DNA from: CAZNVB01 sp964651495
GTDB taxonomy: Bacteria > Acidobacteriota > Aminicenantia > Aminicenantales > UBA8522
Direction of reading: 5' to 3'
Assembly: GCA_964651495.1 (NCBI GenBank)
Contig: CAZYWP010000076.1
Span: 1 to 15,247 of the forward strand
DNA length: 15,247 bases
The position numbers and the translations under genes were made by a program. The notes under the pieces are model-generated. The model ran no database searches and had not been told where the DNA came from. It worked only from the letters and a program-made list of their open reading frames with translations. Below are positions 1-7,675 of the stretch, piece by piece (the first letter of the stretch is position 1; every line of letters begins with the position of its first letter).

Positions 1-71
1 AAGAGGCCAGGATAAAACCGGCCCGGCCGCTCCACTGCGCTTTTTTTTCGGCCATCCCTGAGACCGCCTGC

Positions 72-1304
72 TTACTTGAAGATATTCAAACAGACCGTGA
101 TGAGCAGAGCATTGGTGAAATCGATGAAAAAGGCGCCGACCATCGGTACGACCAGAAAGGCGCGCGGCGCCCGCCCATACTTGTCCACGAGCACCTTCAT
201 GTTCGCCATGGCATTCGCCGTTGTCCCCATCATGAAACCGAAAAAGCCTCCCGACATGACCGCCGCTTCATAATCCCGCCCCATGTACTTGAACACCGGC
301 CAGAGGCAGAAAACGACGATCAACAGCACCTGACCGATCAGGACGACAAAAAGCGGGAGGACGAGCCCCGCCAGCTCCCAGAGTTTCAGCGTCATCAAAG
401 CAAGGACAAGAAACAGGGACAGGGCTACGTGACCGATATCGTCCAGAGTCCGCTGGGAAAGTCCGATCCAGTGGGTCAGGTCGTCCAGATTCCGGATGAT
501 GGCGGCGACAAACATCGCCCCGATATAGGCGGGAAGGGTGATTCCCAGGGCCGTAAACCCCCGGCTCAGCCAGGAACCGATCCACATGGCGACAAGGAGA
601 GCCACCAGGTTCTTGAGGAGCACGTAGGATTCCTGGTCCTCGCCGGCAGGGGCGGCTTCCTTGGGCTCAGGCATCTTGGCTTCCACAATATCCTCGGCAC
701 TCACCACAGGTGTTTCACCTTTATGGCCGCGGGGCTTTCGGAGTTTAAAGCGGTCAATCAAAAACGTCCCCACCGGACCGCCCATCAGCCCGCCGCAGAT
801 GATTCCGAACATGGCGGCGGCGATGGCGATGGTGGCCGCCCCCCTGACTCCGGCCTGCTCAAAGAGCGGGGCAAAGGCCAGCCCTGTCGCCGGCCCGCCC
901 GTCAGGGTTACCGACCCGCTGAGAACCCCGAAAAGGGGGTGCAATCCGAAGGGAAGGGCGATCAGGACGCCGACGACATTTTGGAAAACAGCCGCCACCG
1001 TGGCGATGATGAAGAAGACCAAGACTTGAGGCCCGCCGATCTTGAGAAGGGAGAGGCTGGCGCCGAATCCAATGGTGGTGAAAAAGGCGATCATCAACGG
1101 ATCGCGGAGAGTGATGTCAAATTTGAACAGGGTCACATCATAATGCCGGGCGACCAGAATGATCAGGGCGACAAGGAGTCCTCCAACCACGGGAGCGGGG
1201 ATGTTGTAGCGCGAGAGGGGCCGGATGAGGCGGCAGAGGGCGTAACCGAGGAAGAGAACGATCCCGGAAAAAGCGACCGTATGGACGAGGTCGAGGCTCA
1301 ACAT
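72..1304 (-). CDS. gltS: Sodium/glutamate symporter, GltS (ESS) family
   Basis: The 410-residue product is a polytopic inner-membrane protein matching GltS, which couples glutamate uptake to sodium entry; the E. coli protein is of about the same length (401). It shows two pseudo-symmetric halves of hydrophobic helices joined by a hydrophilic, probably cytosolic loop at about residues 183-229. Each half has a glycine-rich re-entrant-type motif: TLTGGPATG at 133-141 and GFMMGTTANAMANM at about 356-369. The ATG start is preceded by AGGAG (1312-1316 on the minus strand) at 7-base spacing, which fixes the start well. It lies 34 bases downstream of the APC permease gene on the same strand, so the two are probably one transcript. 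Sequence 1-71 beyond the stop has a T8 tract but no convincing terminator stem. Family assignment is strong; substrate glutamate is the family default and not proven here. Confidence 0.93.
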   Translation of the reverse strand: MLSLDLVHTVAFSGIVLFLGYALCRLIRPLSRYNIPAPVVGGLLVALIILVARHYDVTLFKFDITLRDPLMIAFFTTIGFGASLSLLKIGGPQVLVFFIIATVAAVFQNVVGVLIALPFGLHPLFGVLSGSVTLTGGPATGLAFAPLFEQAGVRGAATIAIAAAMFGIICGGLMGGPVGTFLIDRFKLRKPRGHKGETPVVSAEDIVEAKMPEPKEAAPAGEDQESYVLLKNLVALLVAMWIGSWLSRGFTALGITLPAYIGAMFVAAIIRNLDDLTHWIGLSQRTLDDIGHVALSLFLVLALMTLKLWELAGLVLPLFVVLIGQVLLIVVFCLWPVFKYMGRDYEAAVMSGGFFGFMMGTTANAMANMKVLVDKYGRAPRAFLVVPMVGAFFIDFTNALLITVCLNIFK

Positions 1305-1338
1305 GTTCGCTCTCCTGGTGAATCAGATCCTCAAATTT

Positions 1339-2715
1339 TTAGGCCTGGGCTTTCTTGAGCCTGGTTTTCCAGAAGAAATAGACGGGAATGCCGATGGCGA
1401 TGACGCCCAGCCCGGCGGACGAGTTCCAGAACGTCCGGATCAGCGAATTGAGGGTCAGGAAGACGGCGGAGAGGATGAAGAGAATCGGCGTCACCGGGTA
1501 TCCCCAGGTTTTATAAGGCCTCGGCAAGTCGGGCCTCTTTTTGCGGAGAATGATGACCCCGGCCACGGTGAGGCCCATGAAAATCCAGTAGCCGAAGATC
1601 ACGTAAGTGAAGAGCTGCTCAAAAGTCCCGCTCGTGCTGAGGACGATCCCCCAGAAAGCGAGGACCAGGATGGCCACATGGGGCGTGAGGTATTTGGGAT
1701 GGATTTTTGCCACCGCTTTAAAGAAGAGGCCGTCTTTAGCCATGGCATAGAAGGCCCGCGGCGAGGTCATCAGATGGCCGTTGCACGTTCCTGTGATGGA
1801 GGTCAGGATGATCAGGGCGATGATCGAGGCGCCCACCGGCCCGACAGCGGCCTGCATGGCGTCGGCGGCGATCCGGTCCGACTGGGCCATCTGCGGGGCG
1901 GGAAACACGTACAGGTAGGCCAGGTTGGCCAGGATGTAGAGGAAGACGACCGCGGACGTGCCGATGAACAATCCTAGTGGAAGGTGCTTTTTCGGGTTTT
2001 TGATCTCGCCGGCGCTGTAAGTGCTGGTCTCCCAACCCTTGTAAGCCCAGATGACCGCGACAAGAGCGACGCCGAAGTTGCCGAGAACGCCTCCGCCCGC
2101 CTGGGTCCCTGAAGAGGAAGAGAAAAAATTGCCGGTGCTTCCTTTGGCGAAAATGAAGACAACCACACAGACGCCAATCAGGGCGATGAACTTGAGGCTG
2201 GTCAGAAAATTCATCACCAGGGCGCCCTTTTTCACTCCCATGTAGTTTATCACCGCCAGGATCAAGATCAGAGTCGCGGCAACGACTTTGCCCTGGAGGC
2301 CGGAGAGCTTGACAAAGTAAGGGAGGTACTTAGTGGAAAACCCGACCGCCAGGGTGGCCAAGGTTCCTGCTTCGACGACGAGGAACAGCGTCCAGCCGAA
2401 GAGGAAGGCGATCAGGGTGCCGTAAGCTTCCCGCAGGTAGATGTAGATTCCTCCCGCCTGGGAATATGCGGCGCCGAGCTCGGCCAGGGAAAGAGCTCCA
2501 AAAAAACTCAGGATTCCTCCGACGATCCAGACGATCATCATGAGTTCCGGAGTCTTGAGGTCCTGGGCTACCTTGGCGGGGTTGATAAAAATCCCGGAGC
2601 CGATCATCGTGCCGACGACAATGGCCACGATGCTGAAGAGACCGAGCACCCGAGGGAGCTCAGGCGTAGCTGGTTTCATTTCCTTAGACTGAGGCACATG
2701 TGTGTTCATGCCCAT
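1339..2715 (-). CDS. APC-family amino acid permease
   Basis: The product (458 residues from this start) is a 12-helix-type inner-membrane amino-acid transporter of the APC superfamily, most like the LAT/SteT-type amino-acid exchangers. Evidence is the helix-1 substrate motif GTMIGSGIF (about residues 35-43), the AGGIYIYLREAYG segment after helix 2 (about 87-99), the cytosolic KNPKKHLPLG (239-248) and the family signature SPRAFYAMAKDG (about 318-329). The exact substrate cannot be read. The start is uncertain: the frame also has TTG at 2725-2727 and a second ATG at 2707-2709, and none has a Shine-Dalgarno sequence. I chose the first ATG; conserved sequence only begins about residue 20. It precedes gltS by 34 bases and follows the tricorn-like protease, suggesting import of amino acids released by proteolysis. 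Confidence 0.9.
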   Translation of the reverse strand: MGMNTHVPQSKEMKPATPELPRVLGLFSIVAIVVGTMIGSGIFINPAKVAQDLKTPELMMIVWIVGGILSFFGALSLAELGAAYSQAGGIYIYLREAYGTLIAFLFGWTLFLVVEAGTLATLAVGFSTKYLPYFVKLSGLQGKVVAATLILILAVINYMGVKKGALVMNFLTSLKFIALIGVCVVVFIFAKGSTGNFFSSSSGTQAGGGVLGNFGVALVAVIWAYKGWETSTYSAGEIKNPKKHLPLGLFIGTSAVVFLYILANLAYLYVFPAPQMAQSDRIAADAMQAAVGPVGASIIALIILTSITGTCNGHLMTSPRAFYAMAKDGLFFKAVAKIHPKYLTPHVAILVLAFWGIVLSTSGTFEQLFTYVIFGYWIFMGLTVAGVIILRKKRPDLPRPYKTWGYPVTPILFILSAVFLTLNSLIRTFWNSSAGLGVIAIGIPVYFFWKTRLKKAQA

Positions 2716-2737
2716 ATTTATAATCAAAACAGGAGAG

Positions 2738-2765
2738 AAAATAAATAGGATTTTTTCGAGGTCAA
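2738..2765 (-). promoter_or_regulatory. Candidate sigma70 promoter for the APC permease gene
   Basis: On the minus strand there is TTGACC (2760-2765, five of six consensus bases), a 16-base spacer and TATTTT (2738-2743, four of six). Transcription would begin near 2731, leaving only a short leader before the permease start codons. This would let the permease-gltS pair be expressed independently of the upstream protease gene. A second possible -10, TATAAA at 2717-2722, would put the transcript start on the ATG at 2709. Neither is proven; AT-rich spacers produce such matches by chance. Confidence 0.3.
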
Positions 2766-2848
2766 AACTCCTTTTTTTCGTAGACCCGCAGGGAGAGCTG
2801 AAGAGAGAGAAAAGACAACAGGCCCAAAGCGATAAGGCCGAACAACCA

Positions 2849-2868
2849 GGTCGGGAACGGGTCCCGCC
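2849..2868. other. Hairpin in the protease-permease spacer
   Basis: The spacer 2728-2911 between the protease stop and the permease contains a perfect 5-bp stem CGGGA/TCCCG around the loop ACGGG, extendable to 7 bp with one bulge. In the direction of the genes (minus) it is not followed by a T-run, so it is not a canonical terminator for the protease. On the plus strand T5 follows about 9 bases later, but no plus-strand gene ends there. Read-through from protease to permease therefore stays possible. Confidence 0.25.
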
Positions 2869-2911
2869 CCGCCGATTTTTCTATTCTTTTGTCTAATCCA
2901 CGTATTTATTA

Positions 2912-5900
2912 TTACTTGACTTTTATCGGAAATGGCGGCCGCACCAGCTTCTTCGGCGGGTTGGCCTTGAGTTCCTCCATCACCACTTCGATGGCCTTTT
3001 CGAGCTGCGGGTCGTGCCCGGCGGCAGTCTGGGAAGGCCACTGCTCGACTTCGATGTCCGGAGGTACGCCTTCGTTCTCGACGATAAAGCCTCCCTCCGT
3101 CCAGAAGGCCAAGTTGGGCGCCGTGACCGTGCCTCCGTCCATCAGGACTGGAAATCCCAGGATGCCGACCAGGCCGCCCCAGGTGCGTTTCCCGATGAGC
3201 TTGCCCAGGCCGAACTTCCGGAACATCCAGGGCAAAAGGTCCCCGCCGCTCCCGGCCATCTCATTGATCAACATGACCTTGGGCCCGGGGATCATCGCGC
3301 TCGGCGTGCGATAATCGTGGCCATAGCGGGTGGCCCACATGGAAATAAACGGCCGCCTCAGGATATCGATATAATAGTCGGCCAGGGAGCCTCCTCCATT
3401 AAACCGTTCATCGACGATGACGGCCTCCTTGTTTGCCTGGGGGAAAAAGTAGCGCTTGAAGTAGACATGCCCGAGCGTCGAGGTGTTGGGAACATAGACA
3501 TAGGCCACACGTCCGCCCGTTGCCTGGTCCACTTTCTTCAAATTGCCCTCGACCCAGTCGCGGTTGCGGAGCGCATTTTCGCTGGCGACGGGCACCACCT
3601 GGACGGTCCGCGATCCCGTGCCGTCCGGGTTCGGCCCGACCGTGATCTCGACGATCTTCTCGGCAGTGTTTTCAAACAGGCTGTAGAGATTCGTCGGCGG
3701 ACGCAGGTCTTTGTCTCCGACGGCCAACAGGTACTCTCCATTCTTAACGTCGACGCCCGGCTCGGTCAGCGGCGAGCGGAGCTCCGGGTTCCAATTCAGG
3801 CCGCCGTAGACTTTTTTAAACCTGTAGCGGCCGTTTTCGATGGCATAATCGGCGCCCAGAAGACCCCCGGCTACCCGCCGGGGCTCGAAGAGCTGGTCAC
3901 CGCCGCCGCTGTAGCTGTGTCCGACCGCCAGCTCACTGCACAGCCATTGGATCAGCCGGCCGAGGTCGCTGCGGCAGCTCAGGTGAGGAAGGAAAACCGC
4001 GTACTTCTCTTTCATGGCCGGCCAGTCGGCGCCATGCATCCTGGGATCGTAGAAGTAATCCCGGTTGATCCGCCAGACTTCGTTGAAGATCTGCTTCCAC
4101 TCCGCGGGCGGATGAATCCGGACTTCAATCGCCTCAACATTCAGCTTTCCTTTTCCCGGCTCCGGCTTGCCGACCGCGGGAACGATCCATAGGGCGTTCC
4201 GGAGAGAGTACAGGATTTTCTTTTTATCCGCCGAAAGAACGTAGCCGCCGGCTTCGGGAATGACCACCTCGTCTTTACGCTGTTTCATGTCATAGCGATG
4301 GAGGGCCGCCGCCGAGGGCGCCCCGAACGCGCCGCCGCCTTCCGCTCTCGTCTCCTCCAGGTAATAGATCTGTCCTTCGTCTCCCACCTGGAGGTTCCAG
4401 TGGAAGGCACGGGAGACCGGCAGGGCAAGGATCCGATGGTCCAGGCCGTCGAAATCGATGGAGAATTTCTCGGCCGGCTTCTCCTCCGCTTTTTTATCAC
4501 CCGGAGCCGGTTTTTCGGGCGCCGCAGCCATCTTGGCTTCGGCCGCCTTTTCTTCCTTCTTTTCCTCTTTCTTTTCCTCCGCGGCCGCGGCCTTCTCTTC
4601 ATCGCTCTCCTTGGCCAGCGGCGAGGGAAGGTCCTGGCGCAGCACGGCGACGTAAATTCCGTTGGTCATCCGCATGTCGGCGTTGGACAGGTCGAACCAG
4701 TTTTTGACCGGGCCGGCGTCGGTGCTGACGAAGAAGTAAAGATATTTTCCGCTCTTGTCAAAAACCGGGTTGCTGGCCTCGCTCAGACCGTCGGTGACCG
4801 GGGAGGACTTGCCCTGCTCGAGAGAATGGACATAAACACGCTGGAAGGAAGCTGTCGTGTTAAGGGTATAAGCGATCCATTTCGAGTCGGGAGACCAGCT
4901 CGAAGAAATCCCCCTTGTCCCGGGCGGACCAAAATAATGTTCCTGTCCGATTTTCTTGCTGACACCTGTCTTGAGGTCGATCCAGTAGAGGCTCCAGGAA
5001 TTGTCGGCATAGGCGATCCTCTGGCTGTCCTGAGACCAAACCGGCGAATCGTAGAAGCCCGCGCCGTTGAGTTTGTACCGCCTGGGCTCGCCCTTTGCGT
5101 CCTGGCTTCTGACGAAAAGTTCGTACTCGCCCGACTCGTCGCTGAAATAGGCGATAGATTTTCCGTCGGGAGACCAGACCGGCGAGCGCTCGTGGACGGC
5201 CGTCGTGTTGGTGATGTTCCGGAAGTCTCCTTTCTCGGCCGGGACGGTGACGATCTCGCCGCGGAATTCGAGGACGGCCCGGGCCCCGGACGGCGAGATC
5301 GAGCCGCCGCGCGCCCACTGCGGACCCCGGGCATAGCGTTCGCGGAGCTCGAGCAGGTCGGCGGCGATGCCGATGGCGAGCTTGCGGCTTTTGGCCGAGG
5401 CCGGGTCAAAAACATGGAGAAACCCGGCCTGCTCGAAGATGATCTGGCCCGCGCCGAGCGAGGCGCTCTGGACGGGAAAATCGCTGAAGTTCGTCTGCTG
5501 CTTGATTTCCTTGGATTTCGTGTCATAGGAGAATAGGTTGAATTCGCCGTTGCGGTCGGAGAGGAAGTAGATCTTGTCGCCCAGCCACATCGGCCTGACA
5601 TCATTCGACCGCCCTTTAGGCTGGGGGATCTTTTCCACCGCATTATCGCTGACCTTCAGGATCCAGACCTCCGAGACCCGACCGCCCCGGTAGTGTTTCC
5701 ATTGAACGAAGGCATCGGGGAGCGGGCTATAGGCGATATATTTTCCATCCGGCGAATAGGCCGCCCGGAAAACAGACGGGATTTTGAGCTCCTCGGGGAA
5801 GCCGCCTTCGACAGAAACTCGAAAAAGCCGGAGCTCGGGACCATTGCTCGAATTGCGGTTCGAGGTGAAATAGACGGACCCTCCGTCGGGACTAAAACAC

Positions 5901-6259
5901 TGGACGAGGTCGCCGACCGGATGCCAGGTCAGGCGCCGGGGAATCCCTCCCTCGGAGGGCACAAGATAGACATCCACGTTGCCCTCGTACTGAGCGCTGA
6001 AGGCGATCCACTCCCCGTCGGGCGAATAGACCGGGCTGTATTCTACGCCGATATCCGAGGTCAGGCGCCGCGGGTTTTGGCCGTCGCGGCCCGCCACCCA
6101 GAGGTCGTTGGCATAGACAAAGGCGATCTGGCTCTGGCTGATCGCCGGCTGGGCGAGAAACCGGGTGTCCCGGGTATCGATGCCCATCGCCGACGGCCCA
6201 AGAAAGGCGGCCGAGAAAATAACGAGTGTTCCCATAAAAAGACTAAAGATTTTTTTCAT
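2912..6259 (-). CDS. Exported tricorn-like protease (S41 family, beta-propeller)
   Basis: The 1115-residue product is a tricorn-type peptidase, which in the family trims oligopeptides to small peptides. A signal peptide (basic start, hydrophobic core, about 1-26) indicates export, probably to the periplasm. TolB/PD40 beta-propeller repeats of the form SPDGxxIAY recur at about 79, 123, 169, 363, 408 and 455. Then comes a low-complexity Glu/Lys/Ala stretch (about 551-598), the rest of the second propeller, a helical core with GHSY (H781, candidate catalytic His), a PDZ-like region (about 800-890) and the S41 serine-protease domain with AGSGGD (S1004, candidate nucleophile) and ENEGVPPDIEVE (E1063 region). 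All expected catalytic motifs are present, so it looks active. Start is strongly supported by AGGAGG on the minus strand (6266-6271), 6 bases before the ATG. It heads a block followed by two amino-acid transporters, consistent with peptide nutrition. Alternative: a non-nutritional processing role. Confidence 0.93.
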   Translation of the reverse strand: MKKIFSLFMGTLVIFSAAFLGPSAMGIDTRDTRFLAQPAISQSQIAFVYANDLWVAGRDGQNPRRLTSDIGVEYSPVYSPDGEWIAFSAQYEGNVDVYLVPSEGGIPRRLTWHPVGDLVQCFSPDGGSVYFTSNRNSSNGPELRLFRVSVEGGFPEELKIPSVFRAAYSPDGKYIAYSPLPDAFVQWKHYRGGRVSEVWILKVSDNAVEKIPQPKGRSNDVRPMWLGDKIYFLSDRNGEFNLFSYDTKSKEIKQQTNFSDFPVQSASLGAGQIIFEQAGFLHVFDPASAKSRKLAIGIAADLLELRERYARGPQWARGGSISPSGARAVLEFRGEIVTVPAEKGDFRNITNTTAVHERSPVWSPDGKSIAYFSDESGEYELFVRSQDAKGEPRRYKLNGAGFYDSPVWSQDSQRIAYADNSWSLYWIDLKTGVSKKIGQEHYFGPPGTRGISSSWSPDSKWIAYTLNTTASFQRVYVHSLEQGKSSPVTDGLSEASNPVFDKSGKYLYFFVSTDAGPVKNWFDLSNADMRMTNGIYVAVLRQDLPSPLAKESDEEKAAAAEEKKEEKKEEKAAEAKMAAAPEKPAPGDKKAEEKPAEKFSIDFDGLDHRILALPVSRAFHWNLQVGDEGQIYYLEETRAEGGGAFGAPSAAALHRYDMKQRKDEVVIPEAGGYVLSADKKKILYSLRNALWIVPAVGKPEPGKGKLNVEAIEVRIHPPAEWKQIFNEVWRINRDYFYDPRMHGADWPAMKEKYAVFLPHLSCRSDLGRLIQWLCSELAVGHSYSGGGDQLFEPRRVAGGLLGADYAIENGRYRFKKVYGGLNWNPELRSPLTEPGVDVKNGEYLLAVGDKDLRPPTNLYSLFENTAEKIVEITVGPNPDGTGSRTVQVVPVASENALRNRDWVEGNLKKVDQATGGRVAYVYVPNTSTLGHVYFKRYFFPQANKEAVIVDERFNGGGSLADYYIDILRRPFISMWATRYGHDYRTPSAMIPGPKVMLINEMAGSGGDLLPWMFRKFGLGKLIGKRTWGGLVGILGFPVLMDGGTVTAPNLAFWTEGGFIVENEGVPPDIEVEQWPSQTAAGHDPQLEKAIEVVMEELKANPPKKLVRPPFPIKVK

Positions 6260-6418
6260 CTGCTACCTCCTTTTCACTCAATCCGGACGATCAAAGAAGA
6301 CAGGCCCTCGAAGTGATTTCGAAAGTGCGCAGTTGACGTGCTTGTTGATGACGTATGTCCAGAGTATTCAGGCCTAGGTAACCCAAGCCATCGAAATGCA
6401 AGACTCATTCTTTTATTC

Positions 6419-6424
6419 ATTATA
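6419..6424 (-). promoter_or_regulatory. Candidate -10 box for the protease gene
   Basis: The minus strand reads a perfect TATAAT here in a locally AT-rich stretch. No good -35 lies 16-19 bases upstream and there is no extended -10 TG. If used, transcription would start near 6412 and give a leader of about 150 bases before the protease start. Support is limited to the -10 match. Confidence 0.25.
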
Positions 6425-6517
6425 TACGAATATGACGGGAAAAAAGTTTGATCCGCAGGTCTTAAAGACTGAGCCCCTCTCTCTGGACGGAAGATGGTTG
6501 GGATGAGAGTGGGTTGT

Positions 6518-6542
6518 CGGCCTTGACATTTTTCTAAGGCCG
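6518..6542. repeat. 7-bp inverted repeat over the UroD-like gene promoter
   Basis: CGGCCTT (6518-6524) and AAGGCCG (6536-6542) are perfect inverted copies separated by 11 bases. The left arm overlaps the first bases of the -35 box and the right arm lies in the spacer just before the -10. This placement fits an operator for a dimeric repressor. In RNA it could also fold as a hairpin, but it has no T-run on either side. Confidence 0.4.
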
Positions 6543-6550
6543 GCGATATT
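6523..6550 (+). promoter_or_regulatory. Sigma70-like promoter of the UroD-like gene
   Basis: A perfect -35 TTGACA (6523-6528) is followed after 16 bases by GATATT (6545-6550, four of six consensus bases). Transcription should begin near 6557, giving a leader of about 43 bases to the ATG at 6600. This also argues against the upstream in-frame GTG at 6558, which would sit at the transcript 5' end without a ribosome-binding site. Confidence 0.5.
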
Positions 6551-6587
6551 CTCTGCGGTGAGGTCAAGATACGATTCAAAACGCATC

Positions 6588-6593
6588 GAGGTG
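6588..6593 (+). promoter_or_regulatory. Ribosome-binding site deciding the UroD-like start
   Basis: GAGGTG lies 6 bases before the ATG at 6600. The alternative GTG at 6558, 14 codons upstream in frame, has no such sequence before it. This favours the shorter protein. Confidence 0.6.
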
Positions 6594-6599
6594 CCGCTG

Positions 6600-7613
6600 A
6601 TGAATGGCCGTGAACGCATCCTGTCCCTGATCGAGGGCCGCGCTCCCGACAGCCTTCCCCTGATGCCCATCACGATGATGTTCGCGGCAGAGCAAGCGGG
6701 CACGAGCTACACGAGATATGTGACGGATTATCGGGCCCTTGTCGAAGCCCAGATTCTGACGGCGGAAAAATTCGATTTCGATCACGTCTCCTGCATCTCC
6801 GATCCGGCCCGGGAGGCGGCCGACTGCGGGGCTGCGGTTCGATTTTTCGACGACCAGCCGCCGGCGATCGTCGAATCTCAAGCTCTGCTGGCCGATAAAA
6901 AGACCCTGACCTCCCTGAAAATCCCGGACCCGCTTGGCGGCGGCCGGATGCATGACCGCGTCCTGGCGGCGGCTCAGTTTAAAGACCGAACCGGCGGTCA
7001 AAAGCTGATCGAGGGCTGGATCGAAGGGCCCTGCGCCGAGGCGGCCGACTTGAGGGGCATCAACGCCCTGATGCTTGATTTCTTCGACGACCCCGCCTTT
7101 GTCCGCGACCTTTTTGCTTTTGCCCTGGAGATGGAGGTGCGCTTCGCCCGGGCCCAGATCGAGGCGGGAGCGGACATCATCGGCATCGGGGATGCGGCCG
7201 CATCACTCGTCGGCCCCCAGGTCTACGAGCAGTTCGTCTTCCCCTTCGAGAAAGAGATGGTCGACGCCGTTCACGGCCTGGGAAGCCGCGTGCGCCTGCA
7301 CATCTGCGGGAACACGACAGCCATCCTGTCCGGCCTGGGCCGGCTGGGCTGCGAGATCATCGACCTGGACTGGATGGTCTCCCTGGCCAAAGCGAGAAAG
7401 ATCATGGGGCCGGAGCAAACGCTCGCCGGAAATATCGACCCCGTGGCCGTCCTCAGGAATGGAAACCCGGAAGGCGTGATGAGGGCGATCGAACGGTGCC
7501 ACGAGCAGGCCGCTCCCGGATACATCGTCGCCGCGGGCTGCGAAGTCCCCCGCGGGACTCCCGAGGCCAATGTCTACGCTCTCCGGGACTCCGCCCGGGC
7601 TCACCGACCCTGA
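6600..7613 (+). CDS. UroD-superfamily methyltransferase-like protein
   Basis: The 337-residue product belongs to the uroporphyrinogen decarboxylase (URO-D) superfamily. It begins with the typical RERILSLIEGRAPDSLP (4-20), a phrase shared by HemE-like and corrinoid methyltransferase members. It carries HICGN (H234, C236) and, later, AAGCEVPRGTP (C314). This His-X-Cys...Cys arrangement is the zinc site of MtaA/MtbA-type methylcobamide:thiol methyltransferases and is not a feature of true HemE decarboxylases. I therefore read it as a zinc-dependent methyl-transfer enzyme, cytosolic, with unknown methyl donor and acceptor. No heme-synthesis gene, corrinoid protein or methyltransferase partner is nearby. 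The ATG start is supported by GAGGTG at 6-base spacing and the upstream promoter. It runs co-directionally 62 bases before an ABC transporter pair; a functional link is not evident. Confidence 0.85.
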   Translation: MNGRERILSLIEGRAPDSLPLMPITMMFAAEQAGTSYTRYVTDYRALVEAQILTAEKFDFDHVSCISDPAREAADCGAAVRFFDDQPPAIVESQALLADKKTLTSLKIPDPLGGGRMHDRVLAAAQFKDRTGGQKLIEGWIEGPCAEAADLRGINALMLDFFDDPAFVRDLFAFALEMEVRFARAQIEAGADIIGIGDAAASLVGPQVYEQFVFPFEKEMVDAVHGLGSRVRLHICGNTTAILSGLGRLGCEIIDLDWMVSLAKARKIMGPEQTLAGNIDPVAVLRNGNPEGVMRAIERCHEQAAPGYIVAAGCEVPRGTPEANVYALRDSARAHRP

Positions 7614-7657
7614 GCTCATTGCAATTGACCTTGAACTCTTTTACAATCCCTGCGTAT

Positions 7658-7672
7658 AACCTCCAGGAGGTT
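7658..7672 (+). promoter_or_regulatory. 15-base palindrome containing the ABC ATPase ribosome-binding site
   Basis: AACCTCC-A-GGAGGTT is a perfect 7+1+7 inverted repeat. Its right half contains AGGAGG (7665-7670), which sits 5 bases before the ATPase ATG. The left end overlaps a possible -10 TATAAC (7655-7660) paired with a weak TTGAAC (7631-7636) at 18-base spacing. It could be a protein-binding site, or the left half could pair with and mask the Shine-Dalgarno sequence in an alternative RNA fold. It may also be chance, since AGGAGG needs only a CCTCC nearby. Confidence 0.4.
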
Positions 7673-7675
7673 CGA

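Larger units (their letters stand above)
6260..6599. other. Divergent intergenic region
   Basis: About 340 bases separate the divergently transcribed protease and UroD-like genes. The region holds the protease ribosome-binding site (6266-6271), a small perfect hairpin TCGAA/TTCGA (6308-6322), an 11-base palindrome centred near 6464, a candidate minus-strand -10, and a good plus-strand promoter with a dyad. Open frames crossing it in either direction have no ribosome-binding site or recognisable protein, and I found no tRNA-type T-loop. I see no further gene. Confidence 0.6.

Noticed and set aside
1..71. T8 tract (43-50) as a terminator near the gltS end.
   Set aside because: The preceding bases do not form a convincing stem on the plus strand, and the tract is A-rich in the direction of gltS transcription.
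3014..5536. Long plus-strand open frames (about 400 codons) opposite the tricorn-like gene.
   Set aside because: They are antisense shadows produced by high GC; the minus-strand frame carries all the recognised domains and motifs.
6440..6500. Possible tRNA-like segment on either strand near 6440-6500.
   Set aside because: No GGTTCRA-type T-loop, no matching acceptor stem and no CCA-proximal pairing.
6558..6599. GTG start at 6558 for the UroD-like gene, adding 14 residues.
   Set aside because: No ribosome-binding site before it, and the predicted transcript start falls at the same place. The ATG at 6600 has GAGGTG at good spacing.
6413..6703. Minus-strand open frames crossing the divergent intergenic region.
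   Set aside because: They overlap the UroD-like gene antisense, lack ribosome-binding sites and show no recognisable protein composition.
7496..7675. Upstream extension of the ABC ATPase frame by 60 residues.
   Set aside because: It overlaps the UroD-like coding sequence, is arginine/serine-rich without family similarity, and the ATG at 7676 has an excellent AGGAGG.
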